Shown here: positions 43,901 through 56,900 of the stretch, piece by piece | Position numbering within the stretch: the stretch's first letter is position 1 | How the letters are laid out: each line of letters starts with the position of its first letter | Origin: Cloeon dipterum | Lineage: Eukaryota; Arthropoda; Insecta; Ephemeroptera; Baetidae | DNA: 64,000 bases | Assembly: GCF_949628265.1 (NCBI RefSeq) | Contig: NC_088790.1 | Coordinates: 14,264,545 to 14,328,544, forward strand | Reading direction: 5' to 3' | Program-made: the position numbers and the translations under genes | The notes under the pieces: generated by a model | Seen by the model: the letters and a program-made list of their open reading frames with translations, nothing else | Databases searched by the model: none | What the model was told of the DNA's origin: nothing

Positions 43901-46753
43901 TCAAAGTCGCTCTCTTTGCTCCGCTGCATTCGCGCCGCGCGAACACGACAAGTTGGCACTTTCTTGAGATTGAATTATTCATTACGCGCAGAGCGTGTTG
44001 ATTGGATTGTCTAAGAGGACGGATGTGAGTGACGGAATTACCAAAACGGTGGGAAATCATGCATAAACAAAGTCAAATGATATTCAAACTATTAGAAAAT
44101 ATTGTCCAATTAGAAATTTTCAAAACTATGCTGATTGGAATGGGGAAACGGTTACATATTTTTCGTATTATTAATAGAGCGTGAATTCTCCCCAATCAGT
44201 GTGTTCTAGCAACTAAGTAACGATGTGATTGGTTCACATTAAAAATTACGAGAAACGAGTTCTTAAATAGGTTGAAAATTGAAATTGATTTGCTATTATT
44301 TGGGGCTTTCAATCAAGACTGTTCAATTTTCTTAAATAATTAGGCTGATTTCGATTCCTCTCGTTGAGATCTGTCCAATAATTTGTGCCTTTTTGACGGG
44401 GAAATACCTTGAAGCGAAAGAAAAAATACCACAGGAAAGCTCGACAATAAAAAGGACAAAACAGCTACAATCAGTTTTTTAAATTAATGTTTTTTTGGTA
44501 AATTGCTGGGGTAAATTTTCATAAAAACCTAATTCCTTAAAATTTGTTCATGCAATTTAAAAAAAATAATATTTCTTTTACGTCATAAACATATAACTGA
44601 AGTTCCTGAACATTTTTGCAATATCAAACCATCATTTCAATACATATGAAGAAAATCAGTCGATTATCTCATACGCATTTAATCTATAGCTCGTTTGATC
44701 AAGAGCTATTAACTGCAAACCTATAAAATCAACGTTAATCATCATCAGCAGCCGCTGTGGGCTATTAGGAATATTATTGTGATCGTTGGAAATATTGCTA
44801 TGCGGTGGTGTTAATCGAACACACACCATCGGATCTTGGAACGCACGCCGCTGGAAGAGCAGTTTCATTGAAACACACGAAACCAGATAGTGTGTCGGTG
44901 TTTGTCTTTATGGGAACGTGATCTCGGGCATAATATGTGCATACAGCGTTCGCAGGCCAGAAAAGAAATCGATCCGCGCAAAAAATCAATCTCCATACAC
45001 GAGTAGACACAAAGGCAATACATATGAATAACACCCATTTTTATTGTGAAAACTTTTATCACTCGCGCGCCTGGGCCGTTATAAATGTAGGAAAGGAAAA
45101 GCGTGGATTTTTGGCCGCTATGCACGCCCACGCTGAGCGGCAGCACTAAATTATTACACACTTTATTTTTTGCCTTGAGGCTGGCCCGGCGTTATTTTTC
45201 AAATTTTATTTCTCGGATTCGATGATGCTGAATTTTGTCTACGTACCAATGAACCCAGCGAGGTTTAAAATGCACAACCCTAATTATCAGTGCTTGACCG
45301 GTTCTTACTTTAAAATCGAGTGCTGTCAAAGCAAGTGGAAAGAAAGGGCTGGACCCTGCTGGCAGCTGTAAATTGATCATTGGCAATAAGATCGTTTGGT
45401 GCGGCGCTGAGTAAGAATGAATCGACTAATCGCGCCAATTACGTCGTAAACTCATTTTGCCGGGCAGCAAATTAAAAAGTAGCCGCCTAGTCGCTTAGGG
45501 AAAAACGAATTCTGCCATCCCGTCCGTATATATGCGGCGCGAACAAATATGGAGTGACCAATTTAAATCGGTCTTGCGAAATTATACGCCGGCCGCGGAT
45601 AATCAAACACAATAAAAAGAGCCTTTTTTAAAGTTTAGCACTTTTTACGTTTGAAAGGTCGTTCTTTTCGCCCGTACGAGAATAAGAGAGAAGGCAATTA
45701 CGGCTTTTAATTTATTTAAATTGGCGTGCGTACGCGTACATAATATAGCCGCTCAAGGCGAAATGCCTGCGTTTCTCATTCGGTGTAAATCGATCGGCTT
45801 TGTTTCCTCCATCGCAGCGATTTTGCAAGAAAAGCGCGCAGAGGCGTTCGGGAAGAAGTCTGTGTTAGGCAAACATCGCAGAGCCAGCACATTCTTTTAT
45901 CAGTGAGCAAACACGCACGCACAAAAACTACACTTTTCCACTAAATTTCGGTACCACGAGCAATTATCGGCAATAAATACATCAGCCACTTCATGCAATG
46001 CTTTTGACAGCTGGCCCTATATTTGCAAGTCCAGCAGCGAAATTACACAATGATGTAATTACATTACTCGGCACACGTACTGCCTTGAGAGAAAACAACG
46101 TTTTTTGTTTAAAATTTCTTCCCTTCAATTAAAAAAATTAACTAGAATTAAATATTAATTCGATCATAAAAATAAAACATTTTTCTAAACAAATTTATGC
46201 CTGGAGTCAATTTTTTCAATCCATTTCTCCACATATTTAAAAATATTAAGAATTTTTAATTAATGCTGTGCATTCTGTTGATGAGTCCTCTGCTCTTTAA
46301 CTCTCTCACAAATAAGTATAGTTAAAACATTGTATCTCAAAATTATTTTTCTATTCCTCCTCCACATCATGAAAATTAATGCATCCTTAAAACTATATCG
46401 CCTTCCTGTTATTCGAAAAACACAAAGCAATAATTCTCTTCTAAATTGGCTGGACTAGAAGCGTTCGAAACTATAAATACAGGACATCTACCAGAAATTA
46501 GGTATTGCAATAATCAGAAGACTCCTAAAATTTACGATTTATGTCACGAATTTCGTTTGCACTTAAATTCAGGTCCTAATCCGACTAATTTTTCCTCTCT
46601 AAAATTTTAGTTCAGTAGAGCAATTAATAAATTTATCATTAGAAAAGAAACATTTTTTGTTCAATGAAATGTGTGGCTAAATGAGAGCCAAACACACCCT
46701 TATTTTTGTGAATAAACAAACATTTCTCTACGCGCCAAAATATTTTCCTCACC
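30367..46753. other. Gene-poor 16.4 kb upstream of Form3
   Basis: No supported coding exon. I looked here specifically for the missing N-terminal DID exons of Form3 and did not find them. The sequence is AT-rich with GC-richer patches at 31.7-32.2, 35.0-35.3, 38.0-38.4, 41.2-42.2 and 43.6-44.0 kb. If the GC-rich block at 46.75-47.16 kb is the Form3 first exon, this is its first intron. Open frames here (for example 41489-41905 plus, 41685-41963 minus) resemble no family I know. Confidence 0.5.
31862..31925. repeat. (CT)n microsatellite, 64 bp
   Basis: An uninterrupted TC/CT dinucleotide run of 32 units. It lies in a GC-rich patch with further GAGA words on the plus strand (32011-32030). The LSLS and RERE frames across it are artefacts. 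Confidence 0.97.
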
Positions 46754-47160
46754 TTCAGTCCTTGATCTCGGTAATGGTTCAGCCGTACCGGTCCATGGTG
46801 TCACACACGAGCTTGCCGTCTCAAAAATCCAAATCCAATAAGCGCGCAGCGGAATGAGCACCACACGAGGCAACAAACGCACACGACGGCCGAGCACCAA
46901 GAGCAAAGTCACTGTGCGGCGGCTGCGCGCAATCCCACACTGTGCGAGTGCGTCAGGTCGCTCCTCCGTGGGCCGCAGGTCCCCTCCCCTCCAGCGCTCC
47001 CCTCCGGCCCGCGCGAGCCCCGATTGCCCGGTCAGCGGGGGCCGCGGGCGGCCCGCGAACGCGTTTTCGGGCCATTTACGGGGCCGGGCACCAGCGGCCC
47101 AAACGGGGCCGACCGACGAACCCAAAATCCAGAGATAAAACGCAGGCAAGTCGCAGGTGG
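46754..47160 (-). promoter_or_regulatory. GC-rich candidate distal promoter and first noncoding exon
   Basis: About 400 bases of strongly GC/CpG-rich DNA stand out from the surroundings. On the minus strand it ends with a full-consensus donor, CTGAAG|GTGAGG, at 46754/46753. Just before it, ATG in a near-perfect context (ACACCATGG) opens a five-codon frame MDRYG then stop, so the segment looks like a 5' UTR and not a coding exon. The nearest downstream minus-strand acceptor I recognise is the Form3 leader at 30366. Linking the two is inference. Confidence 0.4.
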
Positions 47161-48703
47161 TGCACCGGGTCCGCCCGCAACTTAGAGGAGAGAGAATTTT
47201 ATTTTATATTTGTGTTGGCTCGAGAGCCGTGCGCGAAGCCTTTCTCTCTCTCTTTCTTTGGAGTCGCGAATGATGATGAGAGAGGTGCACTCTATGGTCG
47301 GCGGTCACTTAAATTTGATTTTCGCATTGAGGATGAGAGCATCTCATCACGACATTCGCTGCTCTCACTCTCGCAGTAAGAGCCAAGTAGTGTGCTCTGC
47401 AAGAAGGAAGTCTCTAATTTTGCTAGATTCGACTGATCTTTTTTCTAATTTAATAAATATCCTTCACTGGTAATGGAGTATTTATATAAAACGATTAAAA
47501 ACACTCGGTTACTCATTTCGATTTTAAAGTCGAAATATAATTCACGGAGCGTATTTTTTTACCATTGGGTCTTTTTGAAAGGAAAATATTAAAATTTTTT
47601 AACTTTTAAGCAAATTTTAAAAAAATCGGAAAAAAGCGGAAAAATTGCACATCGTTAAATTGATTATTGCCCTTTTCTCGCAACAAGGCTCTAATCAAAG
47701 TACATTTTTGTTCTAGCAACTGGTAAAAGGGGAAACATCAGTTAAATAGTATAGATACTCAATTACTCTAAATTCGCGATTCACGATCTTTCTTTTTAAA
47801 TGGTTTTTATCGTGGAGATGGCTGCAAGAAATTTTAACGAAAAACAAGCACATTTTCACGATTTTCCAATCGTGATAAAGTAGAATTCCTGATTATCATT
47901 ATTATAAAAATTTTTTAAGGGAAGTCGGTTATCCCGGTAAAAACAAAGGACTCTTTGGTAAAATTGCCTAACCTTGAATAAAATCCACCTCACCAATTAA
48001 ATTTGCTTATGATTGGTTAAAAATTATTAGAAAAATCACAATTTTACCATGTTAAATCTCTCACTTCTCGTGTTTATTATACAATCATTTTTTGCCTGCA
48101 CTTTCATAAACATACAAAATAGCAATTGAGATTCGAGGATAGAGGAAGCAGCCCTCGAACAATACTCATCACTTCTTTGCACTGCTTTAATTGCAACTAC
48201 CCTAATATCCATTTTTTCATCTGAATTACATTCCATGAATGACTGTAGCACACAAATACAAAAGAATACGGCGACCCGTCAACTTGTCATGTTGGAATGA
48301 GATGGATTAACCCTCTCATGTTTCGTTCTAAAACAGCTAGTGCCGAGTTAGTAAATGAACAAACAGCACCAACGGCTGCTGCTGCTAAAATATTCTCACT
48401 TTGTACATACACAAGCTGCAGTTATTTAAAAGTAAGTTATTAAGCGTACACGGCGTAGAATCATTCATGTTTGAGTTTTCATCAGAGAGTTACAACCAAT
48501 AAGATGAAAATCACAAATAAGGTGAAAATTAAATAGAATCTCTCAGTTAATATATTTGAATAACTGACTAAAGTCGTTGTTTAAAGTTGAAAACTTTGTT
48601 CCCAGCTCAAAATCATCGGTTAAAAGAAATATCAATATGACATTATTTACGAATAAATTTGTCCACAACTGGCACATTTCGAGTAGCCTTGATTTCTTTA
48701 AGG
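47161..48703. other. Spacer and DENND6 3' UTR
   Basis: AT-rich sequence with no supported exon. The upper part just below 48704 is the DENND6 3' UTR. A minus-strand AATAAA at 48073-48078 (TTTATT on the plus strand) is one possible polyadenylation signal, but I am not sure it is the one used. Confidence 0.5.
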
Positions 48704-51700
48704 TCAGCAGTTTTTGAGCACGGCTCTTAAGTCCTCAGGAAGTGTAAAAATAATGTCATCAAGGCGCTTTTGCAACTGTTCTTTGGTCACTCCACTCAGG
48801 GGCAGCTCTTCTGACTGGCTCTGCTCAATTTTGTGTTTGATTTGCAACACCATGTCCACAACCTCGACCTCCTTCTTGCCTTGCACCCACACCTTCAGGT
48901 CCTGCAGAATCAAAAATTAAATAAAATAAAAATTCACCCTTTGATTTAAATATTTTAACAAACCGCATCTGAGAGGGCCTGCAGCTGCAACGTTTGGAGT
49001 TTGAGACTGACTTCATGGTATCGAGCATTGTACCAGGCGCTGAAATTGCACGACCTGAAGAATTTCCTGTAGAGTCCGACCCAATCTCCTTTTATTCCGG
49101 AGGTCAATTGCGGCCCTGAGGTTTCCAGAGTTGCGATGAAGTCGTCAGGATTAAATGGTTTGGGTATTGGAGCAGCCTGAAAATTTACAAACTACGTTTT
49201 TGACCTGTTTATTTGTTTGTTAAAAAAATGTAGATTCAAAATTTGAGCTAAAATATGAGTCTTTCAGGAAATATTCATTACAGTTTAGAAGGTAGCAAAG
49301 GATTGTTAATCTTTTTTCTTTTGCAGGTATAGTGCTTTGAGACCAACCCTTCAGTATGCATCTTTCAAAAATTCTTTCTCACAGGATTATACTTAATGGG
49401 ATGAAAGCTATTTGTTAAAGGCTGTAAGCCAAAAACAATGGAAATCAATTTTGCTTCGTCAGAATGAATCACCAGTGGCGTAAGTATTGCCCGCATTTTT
49501 GCCTTTTTAACAATTTTTATCTCACTCACCTTATATTGAGGTCAAACAATCAGGCGGTAGAAAATTAATACATTATAGTACAAGGGATAGTCTATGAAAT
49601 TGATGCAAGTATCGATATTATTTCATCTCAGCAGAGCAAGATTTTTTCGATCGTTCCAACATCTTTTATAATTGAAATTTCAAAGAAAACTTGAAAATTA
49701 TTTCCAAAATTTTGCCAGAAATTTATTTTAAAATAAATTTGGGCGTCCAGAAAAATGAAATTATCGTAAGGCATGAACAAGGGTGGATATTTTATAGCTA
49801 CTTATATGTTTATCAGTCAAACTTGCTTATTTTTGCCCACTCTTTACTCAATTCTGGTGGCGAACATCCCTTATTTCTATTCTTTTCACCCTTTAGGCAT
49901 TGCGACCACATTTAGGGGAAGATGAATATATAGGACCAGTAATCGCGTCTGACAAGGTATCTCTTAGAATTTGACTTTTAAGCTTTAATTTGGCGAAATA
50001 ATTAATCGTTAATGAATTCACCAAAAAACTAACACCGAAGCCACAGAGTTTCCTTATGAGATTCAAATTGGTTCAATGCATAGCGTGCATTTCTTGTGTG
50101 CTCAATTGTAAAATTTTGAATTTTTATATTACCTTGTAAGGAGAGATATTTTTCTGGAGTGGCATCAGACTGGCCATGTATCGTTCCAGAGGTATCATGA
50201 AGCTCTGCGTGAGTTCAAGCAGGTGGCGCCTGAGGAGCGCGTTTTGCACCTCACACGGCCTCTTCATTTGTGTTCCCTTGATCAACTTTTTGATTATGTT
50301 TTTGTCCTTCTGCAGGAACGATTTGTAATATGTGTAAACGCCAGGCTTGGAATCTAGCATCTTCAGGTTGCTCGCTTTCTTCAGCTTATGTTTTTGAGGG
50401 GTGGCTGATCAAGATAAAATTAATATTAAACAAAGAAACTGGCAATGAGTCCTACCTAAACTTTGGGTTTCACCAAGTCGAATGATATGAGGCCAGTTTT
50501 GCAGGGTCTTGGCGAAGAAAGGGTTGGTCACGCCAAGAATAACAGACGGCGGCGCGTGGGCATTCGCGGTGTACTCCTTGAACTCGGAGTCGTGTATCGT
50601 GAAGAAGGGTCTGTAGTCAGCGCAGTACAGCAGCGGCACAATCATACTGCAAGGGAAAATATTTCACATTCTTTAAAATAAGGCGCATTAAAACTTACGT
50701 AACAAGCGAGTAGACCATTTCGGAACAAACGGTCGGCGACGGCGCCATCACGATTATGGGCTCGGCCGTGAGCACCAGCTCCCAGAGCAGGTGCACGTGC
50801 GACAACACGGGGCAGAAGCTCTTGTACAAATTGACGTCGTGCACCGAAGGAAGCACTGTCGGTGAAGGCGCCTGCACCACGCATTTGCTTGGCGACCCAG
50901 GCGACGTTAAACTGCTGCTCTTGCAGGGAATTTGAGTCTGAAATGAAGGGAAAATTTGGCAGATGATGAAAAACTGCTGTTTTCTAAACTTCATTCTTCA
51001 AATATAAATTCATGCTTCTGGGTATTCTCCTGTGGACACTGATGTAAATATATATGAGAAAAACATGGTGCAAGATTTGTCAAAAATACCGCAAAATTAA
51101 TAGAGAGCGGAAAGGAACTAAAACCTAGCGCAAGAAAGGGGAAATAACAAACCTACAAAAATATTATTGAAGAAAAATGTTACAAGATAATACAATCGTG
51201 GTAACAGAATTATCAAAAGGGTCGGCAATTTTATAATCATAGGAAATTTTTAAACCTGTTGTTCCAAGAAATAGGAAAAGTCAATTTAATGTTTAGATAA
51301 AATAATTTTTCATTATTAGCCAGTTGCTGATTCTCAAGAGCTTGTGGAAAAATATTGGACCAAAAAAATTCCTGATTATTTTAACGAAAATAATAATTTG
51401 ACCTTAAAGCTAAAACTTTTGTAAAATATTGCCAAGCCTTGCAAATCTGATATAATTGCAAAGAAAATCGCCGGATAATGTCCCACTGAAGAAAGTACAA
51501 AACCGTACTAAGTAAATATATGAAATTTAATGAAAACAAGTAGTAATTTTTCGCCAATCCATCGAATATTCAAAATCCTTAAATTTTAAAATATAAATGA
51601 TTTATTTATTTCCTTCATTCAAATACATTTTACATCTATTTTCTGTTTAAGTAATTAATAAACCGTTTTAATGTTATCTTTCTATTTCTTTATATTTTTT

Positions 51701-52624
51701 TAACTTTACTTTAACCACTACTTAAAAAGGAACCAAAAAATAAACCAACCTGTAGAATCTCTCCTAGTAAAGGTAGGGAAACTTGTTCACCAGGCAGGGG
51801 AGGAGCCCACTGGTCAACATCGTGGCACGCAGCTTCTATACTGGTTTCGCCACGCTCAAAAAACTCGTTTGCCATCCTGTGGGCAACTTTATGGAACAGA
51901 CTTATGAACGGCAGACGAGAAAGCAGTACAACACTCTGGAAGAGGAGATTAGTTATTTAAAATAATAATTTCTTAAGCTGCAGTTAAACCTTTTGGAAGT
52001 ACCCTCTGGGGATGGTTTTGTCCTTGATTTGTCTGAAATAGACATAGCCGTGAAAGTAGCCCGGATCGGCCTTCAGATGGACGGGACACTTGGAGTTGTA
52101 GACCCCAAGGTCTGGAGCAAGGCCCTGTCGGCCAGGAGACTGTCGAATCCTCACGTGGAACTGAGTATCACCCATGCAGCCTGAGTTCGAGTCAGGGAAC
52201 GCCAGGTAGCAAATATTTGTCTTTTCTTGCTCGCTGAGCCGGACGTGGGTGGGGTAAACCAGCTGAAAATTAAAATGATTTTAGATCTCAGTTCTACAAA
52301 AGATTTTTTGAATAATTCGAAGGAACTCAAGCCATTTCCTTTTTTACTATTATTGTGTGTGATTAGAAAGTGTGCAACAAAGTGTCACACCGTCACACCT
52401 ATGTACACTGCATGTTATTAATTGTGAAGCGCATAAAACTTTGATTATAAAATTATTTTATTTATCGGTTGTTTTGAATAGACGGTTGATTTTACCTCGA
52501 GAGTTTGCCCAATTTCGAGGTCAAAGGTGACCACACAGACACAATGGAGCCAGTTGCTGAACTTGTCCCAGGGCAGCACGGCGTACAGACCTTGGGTCTC
52601 TTCCTCCTTCGCTCCCTCTGCCAT
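48704..52624 (-). CDS. DENND6: DENND6 (FAM116) DENN-domain Rab GEF, 566 aa
   Basis: DENND6A/B proteins are guanine-nucleotide exchange factors, best known for Rab14 on recycling endosomes, where they affect cadherin shedding and cell adhesion. Eight coding exons: 52624-52496, 52262-51990, 51935-51750, 50937-50699, 50646-50456, 50404-50133, 49176-48964, 48901-48704; all GT-AG with matching phases. Near-identical stretches to vertebrate DENND6A include [91 protein letters not shown] and [18 protein letters not shown]. The length is slightly below the roughly 585-610 residues of the human proteins. The segment after RIRQSPGR diverges most. The start ATG (context AAAATGG) opens directly before [11 protein letters not shown]; the frame is short upstream. 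The gene lies between Form3 and RSBN1 on the same strand. Confidence 0.96.
49177..50132 (-). other. DENND6 intron 6 (956 bases)
   Basis: AT-rich intron between exons ending NISPYK and beginning [13 protein letters not shown]. No further exon is required: the flanking human sequence is nearly continuous here. A 74-codon plus-strand frame inside it is unremarkable. Confidence 0.8.
50938..51749 (-). other. DENND6 intron 3 (812 bases)
   Basis: AT-rich intron between LPLLGEILQ and TQIPCKSSS. Nothing else is visible in it. Confidence 0.8.
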
Positions 52625-53195
52625 TTTGGGGCTCCTATCGGTGCACAAAGGGCGGCAGTCCAAGGACCCTACATTCTGGGCTTCAGAGCTGTGACAGTGC
52701 GGCCTTGCGGGATGCTTTCCGGCACAGTCTAACTCGAGAATCGCTCTGTTGGAGTCGAGAACCCTCGTCGTGCTTCCTCCTCGATCGCTTCAATCCAATT
52801 TGCAGCCAAGGTCGCCAAACACAGCAGTGGTGCCAACCAAAAGGGAAACAAACTAGGCATGAATTTCACCAGCGTTTGATTGATTTTGTTGAAAAACTAA
52901 ATCAAATAACATTCTTCAGAAAAAAATAAAATTTTTTAATCAAATTGATATCTTTGTTATCGAACTGATATGGGATTAAATCCTGGAAGTTACCAATTCA
53001 GTTGGTACTAAAAAATACTACAGTCTGCAATTTTCGACCTTGCTGGGCAAATCAGACCTTTCACACAGCAAGGACAGACGCGTTTATCAGTTTGCGGAAA
53101 AATTATGATTGCCATGTTTTGCTTAACAATCTGAGCACAGATATAATTTAATTAAAGCTTAACGCGGGTTAAATGTTCAAAAAAGAAGCCGCAAT
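52625..53195 (-). promoter_or_regulatory. DENND6 5' UTR/promoter and short intergenic gap
   Basis: GC-richer sequence at 52.62-52.85 kb precedes the DENND6 ATG and probably holds the 5' UTR and transcription start. I see no clear TATA box. The rest, up to the RSBN1 polyadenylation signal, is AT-rich, so the two transcripts are only about 0.4-0.6 kb apart. Confidence 0.4.
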
Positions 53196-53201
53196 TTTAT
53201 T
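53196..53201 (-). terminator. Candidate polyadenylation signal of RSBN1 (AATAAA)
   Basis: On the minus strand an AATAAA (TTTATT on plus) lies about 750 bases beyond the RSBN1 stop at 53945, implying a long AT-rich 3' UTR (53.2-53.94 kb). I did not find a closer canonical signal. Confidence 0.4.
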
Positions 53202-53944
53202 CACTGGTTTTTATCGGTTTTATTAAATAATTCTATTATTGCACTTGAAACTAAGAAGCAACAATTGTCAAGAAAAGTGCACCCGAGGAAAACTCGGAAA
53301 TGTGTTTTTGTGACAAGAGTGAGTGACGCAAGTGAGAATAAAATTGACAAACATTCAAATAGACTTATTACAAATACATAGCAATCACGCTAATCAACGA
53401 TATAAATTTTACCTATTGTAGGCATTTTAGTTATACTTTTCTCAGTTGTATATGCTTTAATTATACATATTGGTCTCTACTGTTAATTGCATGTCTACCG
53501 AGAAATAAATAAAGTCAAGGTGGCCACTTTGATTCTTTGAAATGTGAAATTCAAAATAAAGACTCTAGATTTCTAAAACAATAAATTAGCTCATAACACA
53601 CTGTGTATATAAGTGCAGGCTGCCTAAATAAAAATTGTATTAATATAAAACTCACAACTTTAATGCCTAGCTCGCTCAGAAAACAACAGACACCGATAAA
53701 GTGAAGTAGTTTAGTTCAACTTCCATGAAAAAAATGGCAGTGGAAAATTAACATCCAATAACAACTATTTGTCGGCTGCACTCCTATGTACAAGAAAAGA
53801 TTGTGATAGCAGATAAGCAAAAGTTTCTAGCAGGGGGGCCCGGCGCACTGGATATTGAAATGGAAGCTTGATTACAAGCGAATGGCATGTCGACCCAATG
53901 CGGGGAGCGTGTGCGAGACAAATTTGCGTGTTCGGGAATGTCAA

Positions 53945-56900
53945 CTAGCCCAACTGCTTCGGAGGCATGTTCATTTCGGCCATGATCTGATCCAGAAGAT
54001 TCACACTGCTCGCCACAGGAGGGTCCTTCTTCACTGGCGACATAGTGTTGAGAGCCAGTTGGCGTTTCACGGGCGGCTTCGCCTCGCCGTTTTGCGGCGC
54101 CGGCTGGCACTCAGACTCTTGGGGATTCACCTTGACGGCCGAATCCGCTTTCGACTTTTCGTTTGTGGCACTAGTTGGCAGCTCCTGCTTTTCCTCCTTC
54201 TTCTCCCTGTCGTCTCGCCTCTCCTTCCGCTCGCTCTCTGGCCTCCGCTCCTTGTGCTTCTCTCTCCTCTCCTTGTCCTTACCCTCCCTTCGCTCCTTCT
54301 CCCTGTCATCTCGCCGCTCCTTCTTTTCTTCCTTCCGCTCCTGCTTATGATTGTTCTTGTCCTTTTCCAGAATCAGAACCTTCTCTGGCGGCGCAGAGCT
54401 AACATCACCATTCTCATTCGGCCTTTTTTTCGTGCTCTTCTTCTCTTCTAATTCCTCTTTGCAGTCATTAGCTTCCACCTTGACCGACGTGTTGCTCAAG
54501 CGGTTTTCTGAACTCACCAGACTCAGGTCTCTCTTGGCGTCTTCTTCCACCGCCAGTGATTCTGGATAGTATTGCTTCAGACGAACATGCCATGCTGAAA
54601 TTTAGGAAAATCAGTCATTATGCTCTTTCATATGGGATCAAATTTTGTGAAAAACGAAATAATAATGTTGCTTGATCTTGTGGCTGTAATTTAAATATTC
54701 AGTTATTATAAATAGAGTAAAAATCGTTCCAACCAATCAACAAGTGAATTTCAAGTATTTTTCGTCAAATCAGGATTGAGGACTAGTTGGACTAACCATT
54801 TTTCTGTACAAAACATAATTAATATTAGCATATAAAATAATAATTTTTTAAGTAGGACTTAAGGTCAATTTATCAGATTTGTTGATAATTTTTAAGTCAG
54901 TTGCATGATTATTTAATTATTTATAGGTTTAAACCACCCTGAACAATTCCTGATTTTTTCTAATATTAACACCAAGCATGTGGCACTACCTTAAATTAAA
55001 AAAATAAGCGTTCAATGTATGTCAACTCCTTCAAGAGTCTCTTCAAAAACCAAAATGTAAATCTTCAAAAGCTGATCATTCAAGAGTGAAACTTTTTAAA
55101 TTACTTCTCATGAGTCTATTGGTCGAGAGCTAAGCATAACATTAAAAATTTTGATGGTTAACAACTTACCTAAACTAGTGACAGCAGTGACAGTTCTAAA
55201 TTGATGGATGATATTCCTGGGTAAAAAGTATATGTCATTGTCACAAAGCTGTACACGTGCGTACAGCACTCCTTCTCTCCTAAGTTGATTGAGTTTGGCG
55301 TCTTCCACCCATTGCACACACTGCGTAGGAAAAAATAAACAATCACAATCATCCTTGCTGAATCACTAAAAGGGAAAATAGAGTACCTGAGACATGGGTG
55401 GCTCGTGAAGATCAAGTTGCAACTTCTCGACAAGGTAGTTGAAGTTGGCTGCATGGAACGCGACTACGTCTTTAGTGATTCTGTTGCGATTGTAAGACTC
55501 GCCGCAGTGAATGGCTTTGAGGACGCCGACCGCGGCCGTCGTTTGTCTGTCAAGCGCGTGGCCGACGTGGTCAGCGTGCGCCCTGGTGCGGTCCTCGAAC
55601 AAATATTCGCGCGCCTCTGATTGCCTTGGCAGGTACTGCAGGTTCTTCAGCTCGTTAATGCCCGCCCTACTGTCAAACATTAGAAGGAACGTCTTGGCTT
55701 ATTGTCAGCGAACGCTCACCTTTTTCTTTTAGTGGCAGACTTGGACACATCGGCCGTAGGCACCATCTGCTCGCCTGGTCGGATCCACAAGATTGGCCCA
55801 TCGTTTGACTCGCGTGGAGTGCTCATTTTCACAGCAGATAAACCACCCCATGGCATCACCTGTAATTTTTTAAATTTGATAAAAGGTTGACAAATTAATT
55901 GTTTTTTATAGAGAATTTTTCACTTAACGTTTTCTAAGCATTCTAAACGAAATGTGAGGCATAAACCACCATATATGGTGTTTTAAAATGCTCTAATATT
56001 GTTATTTCTGGTTTAAAATCCAATAATTGCTTTTTTAACTATCAATTTTTTGTACAAAATATAATTTAAATAACTAATAACCTTAAAATCACTAAATAGT
56101 ACTTTTCAAAGATCATCAATATTAGCAGAAAATCAATTATAAGACAAGCAATCTTTTATATAAGATTCAGCAACAATATGACGTGGACTTATTGGCGAAT
56201 AAAACGTATCACATCTGGGGACAATGAGTCTGATACTTTATGCAAATTAATACAAAATCATGAACGGAAACGTTTTTTCTGAAGCTAAAAAAACTAGGCA
56301 AACTTAAATGAGGATGAACACTGTATTTATGTATTTTGAAATTCACAATATTTTATAAACCAGATGATATTTCTTTAATTTCTACATATTTATTCCCCCC
56401 CCCCCTAGATAAATTAAATTTTTGTTAATTTTTACATTATTAAAATATTAACTCTTGCAATGACGAAAACAGGAAAACATTGCCCTGGATTATGTGATAT
56501 GTTTTTTCATAGTATTTCTGATGTTAATCTAGAATTTAATAACTGCAAATGAGTAAAAAATGTTGAAAATTTAATATATCAATATTTGTTCAATGTTCTG
56601 CTTTTTTTAAACAAGTAAATTTAATAAGACTGACCTGCTTAAGGAAGGGATCCTGTTCCAGGATTTGTAGCAAGTCAGGGAAAAATCCTCCTTGCTCCTC
56701 GTGCACCGTGCCAACAATACTTATGTTGTTAAGAGGACCATACCGGAACGTACCAAAAGAATAATTTTTACCAACCTAGAATCAAAAATAATCAAATAAT
56801 GATCATAAAATTAACTTATCCCTTATATTATGTGGCAATAGGCTGCTGATTACGAGAAAATTTAATTGCATCTATTCTGGTAAGTCTCATATAATGAATG

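Noticed and set aside
46700..47149. 149-codon minus-strand frame in the GC-rich block
   Set aside because: The composition follows the CpG-rich DNA, the frame runs through a consensus donor, and no homology is recognisable; a noncoding first exon explains it better.
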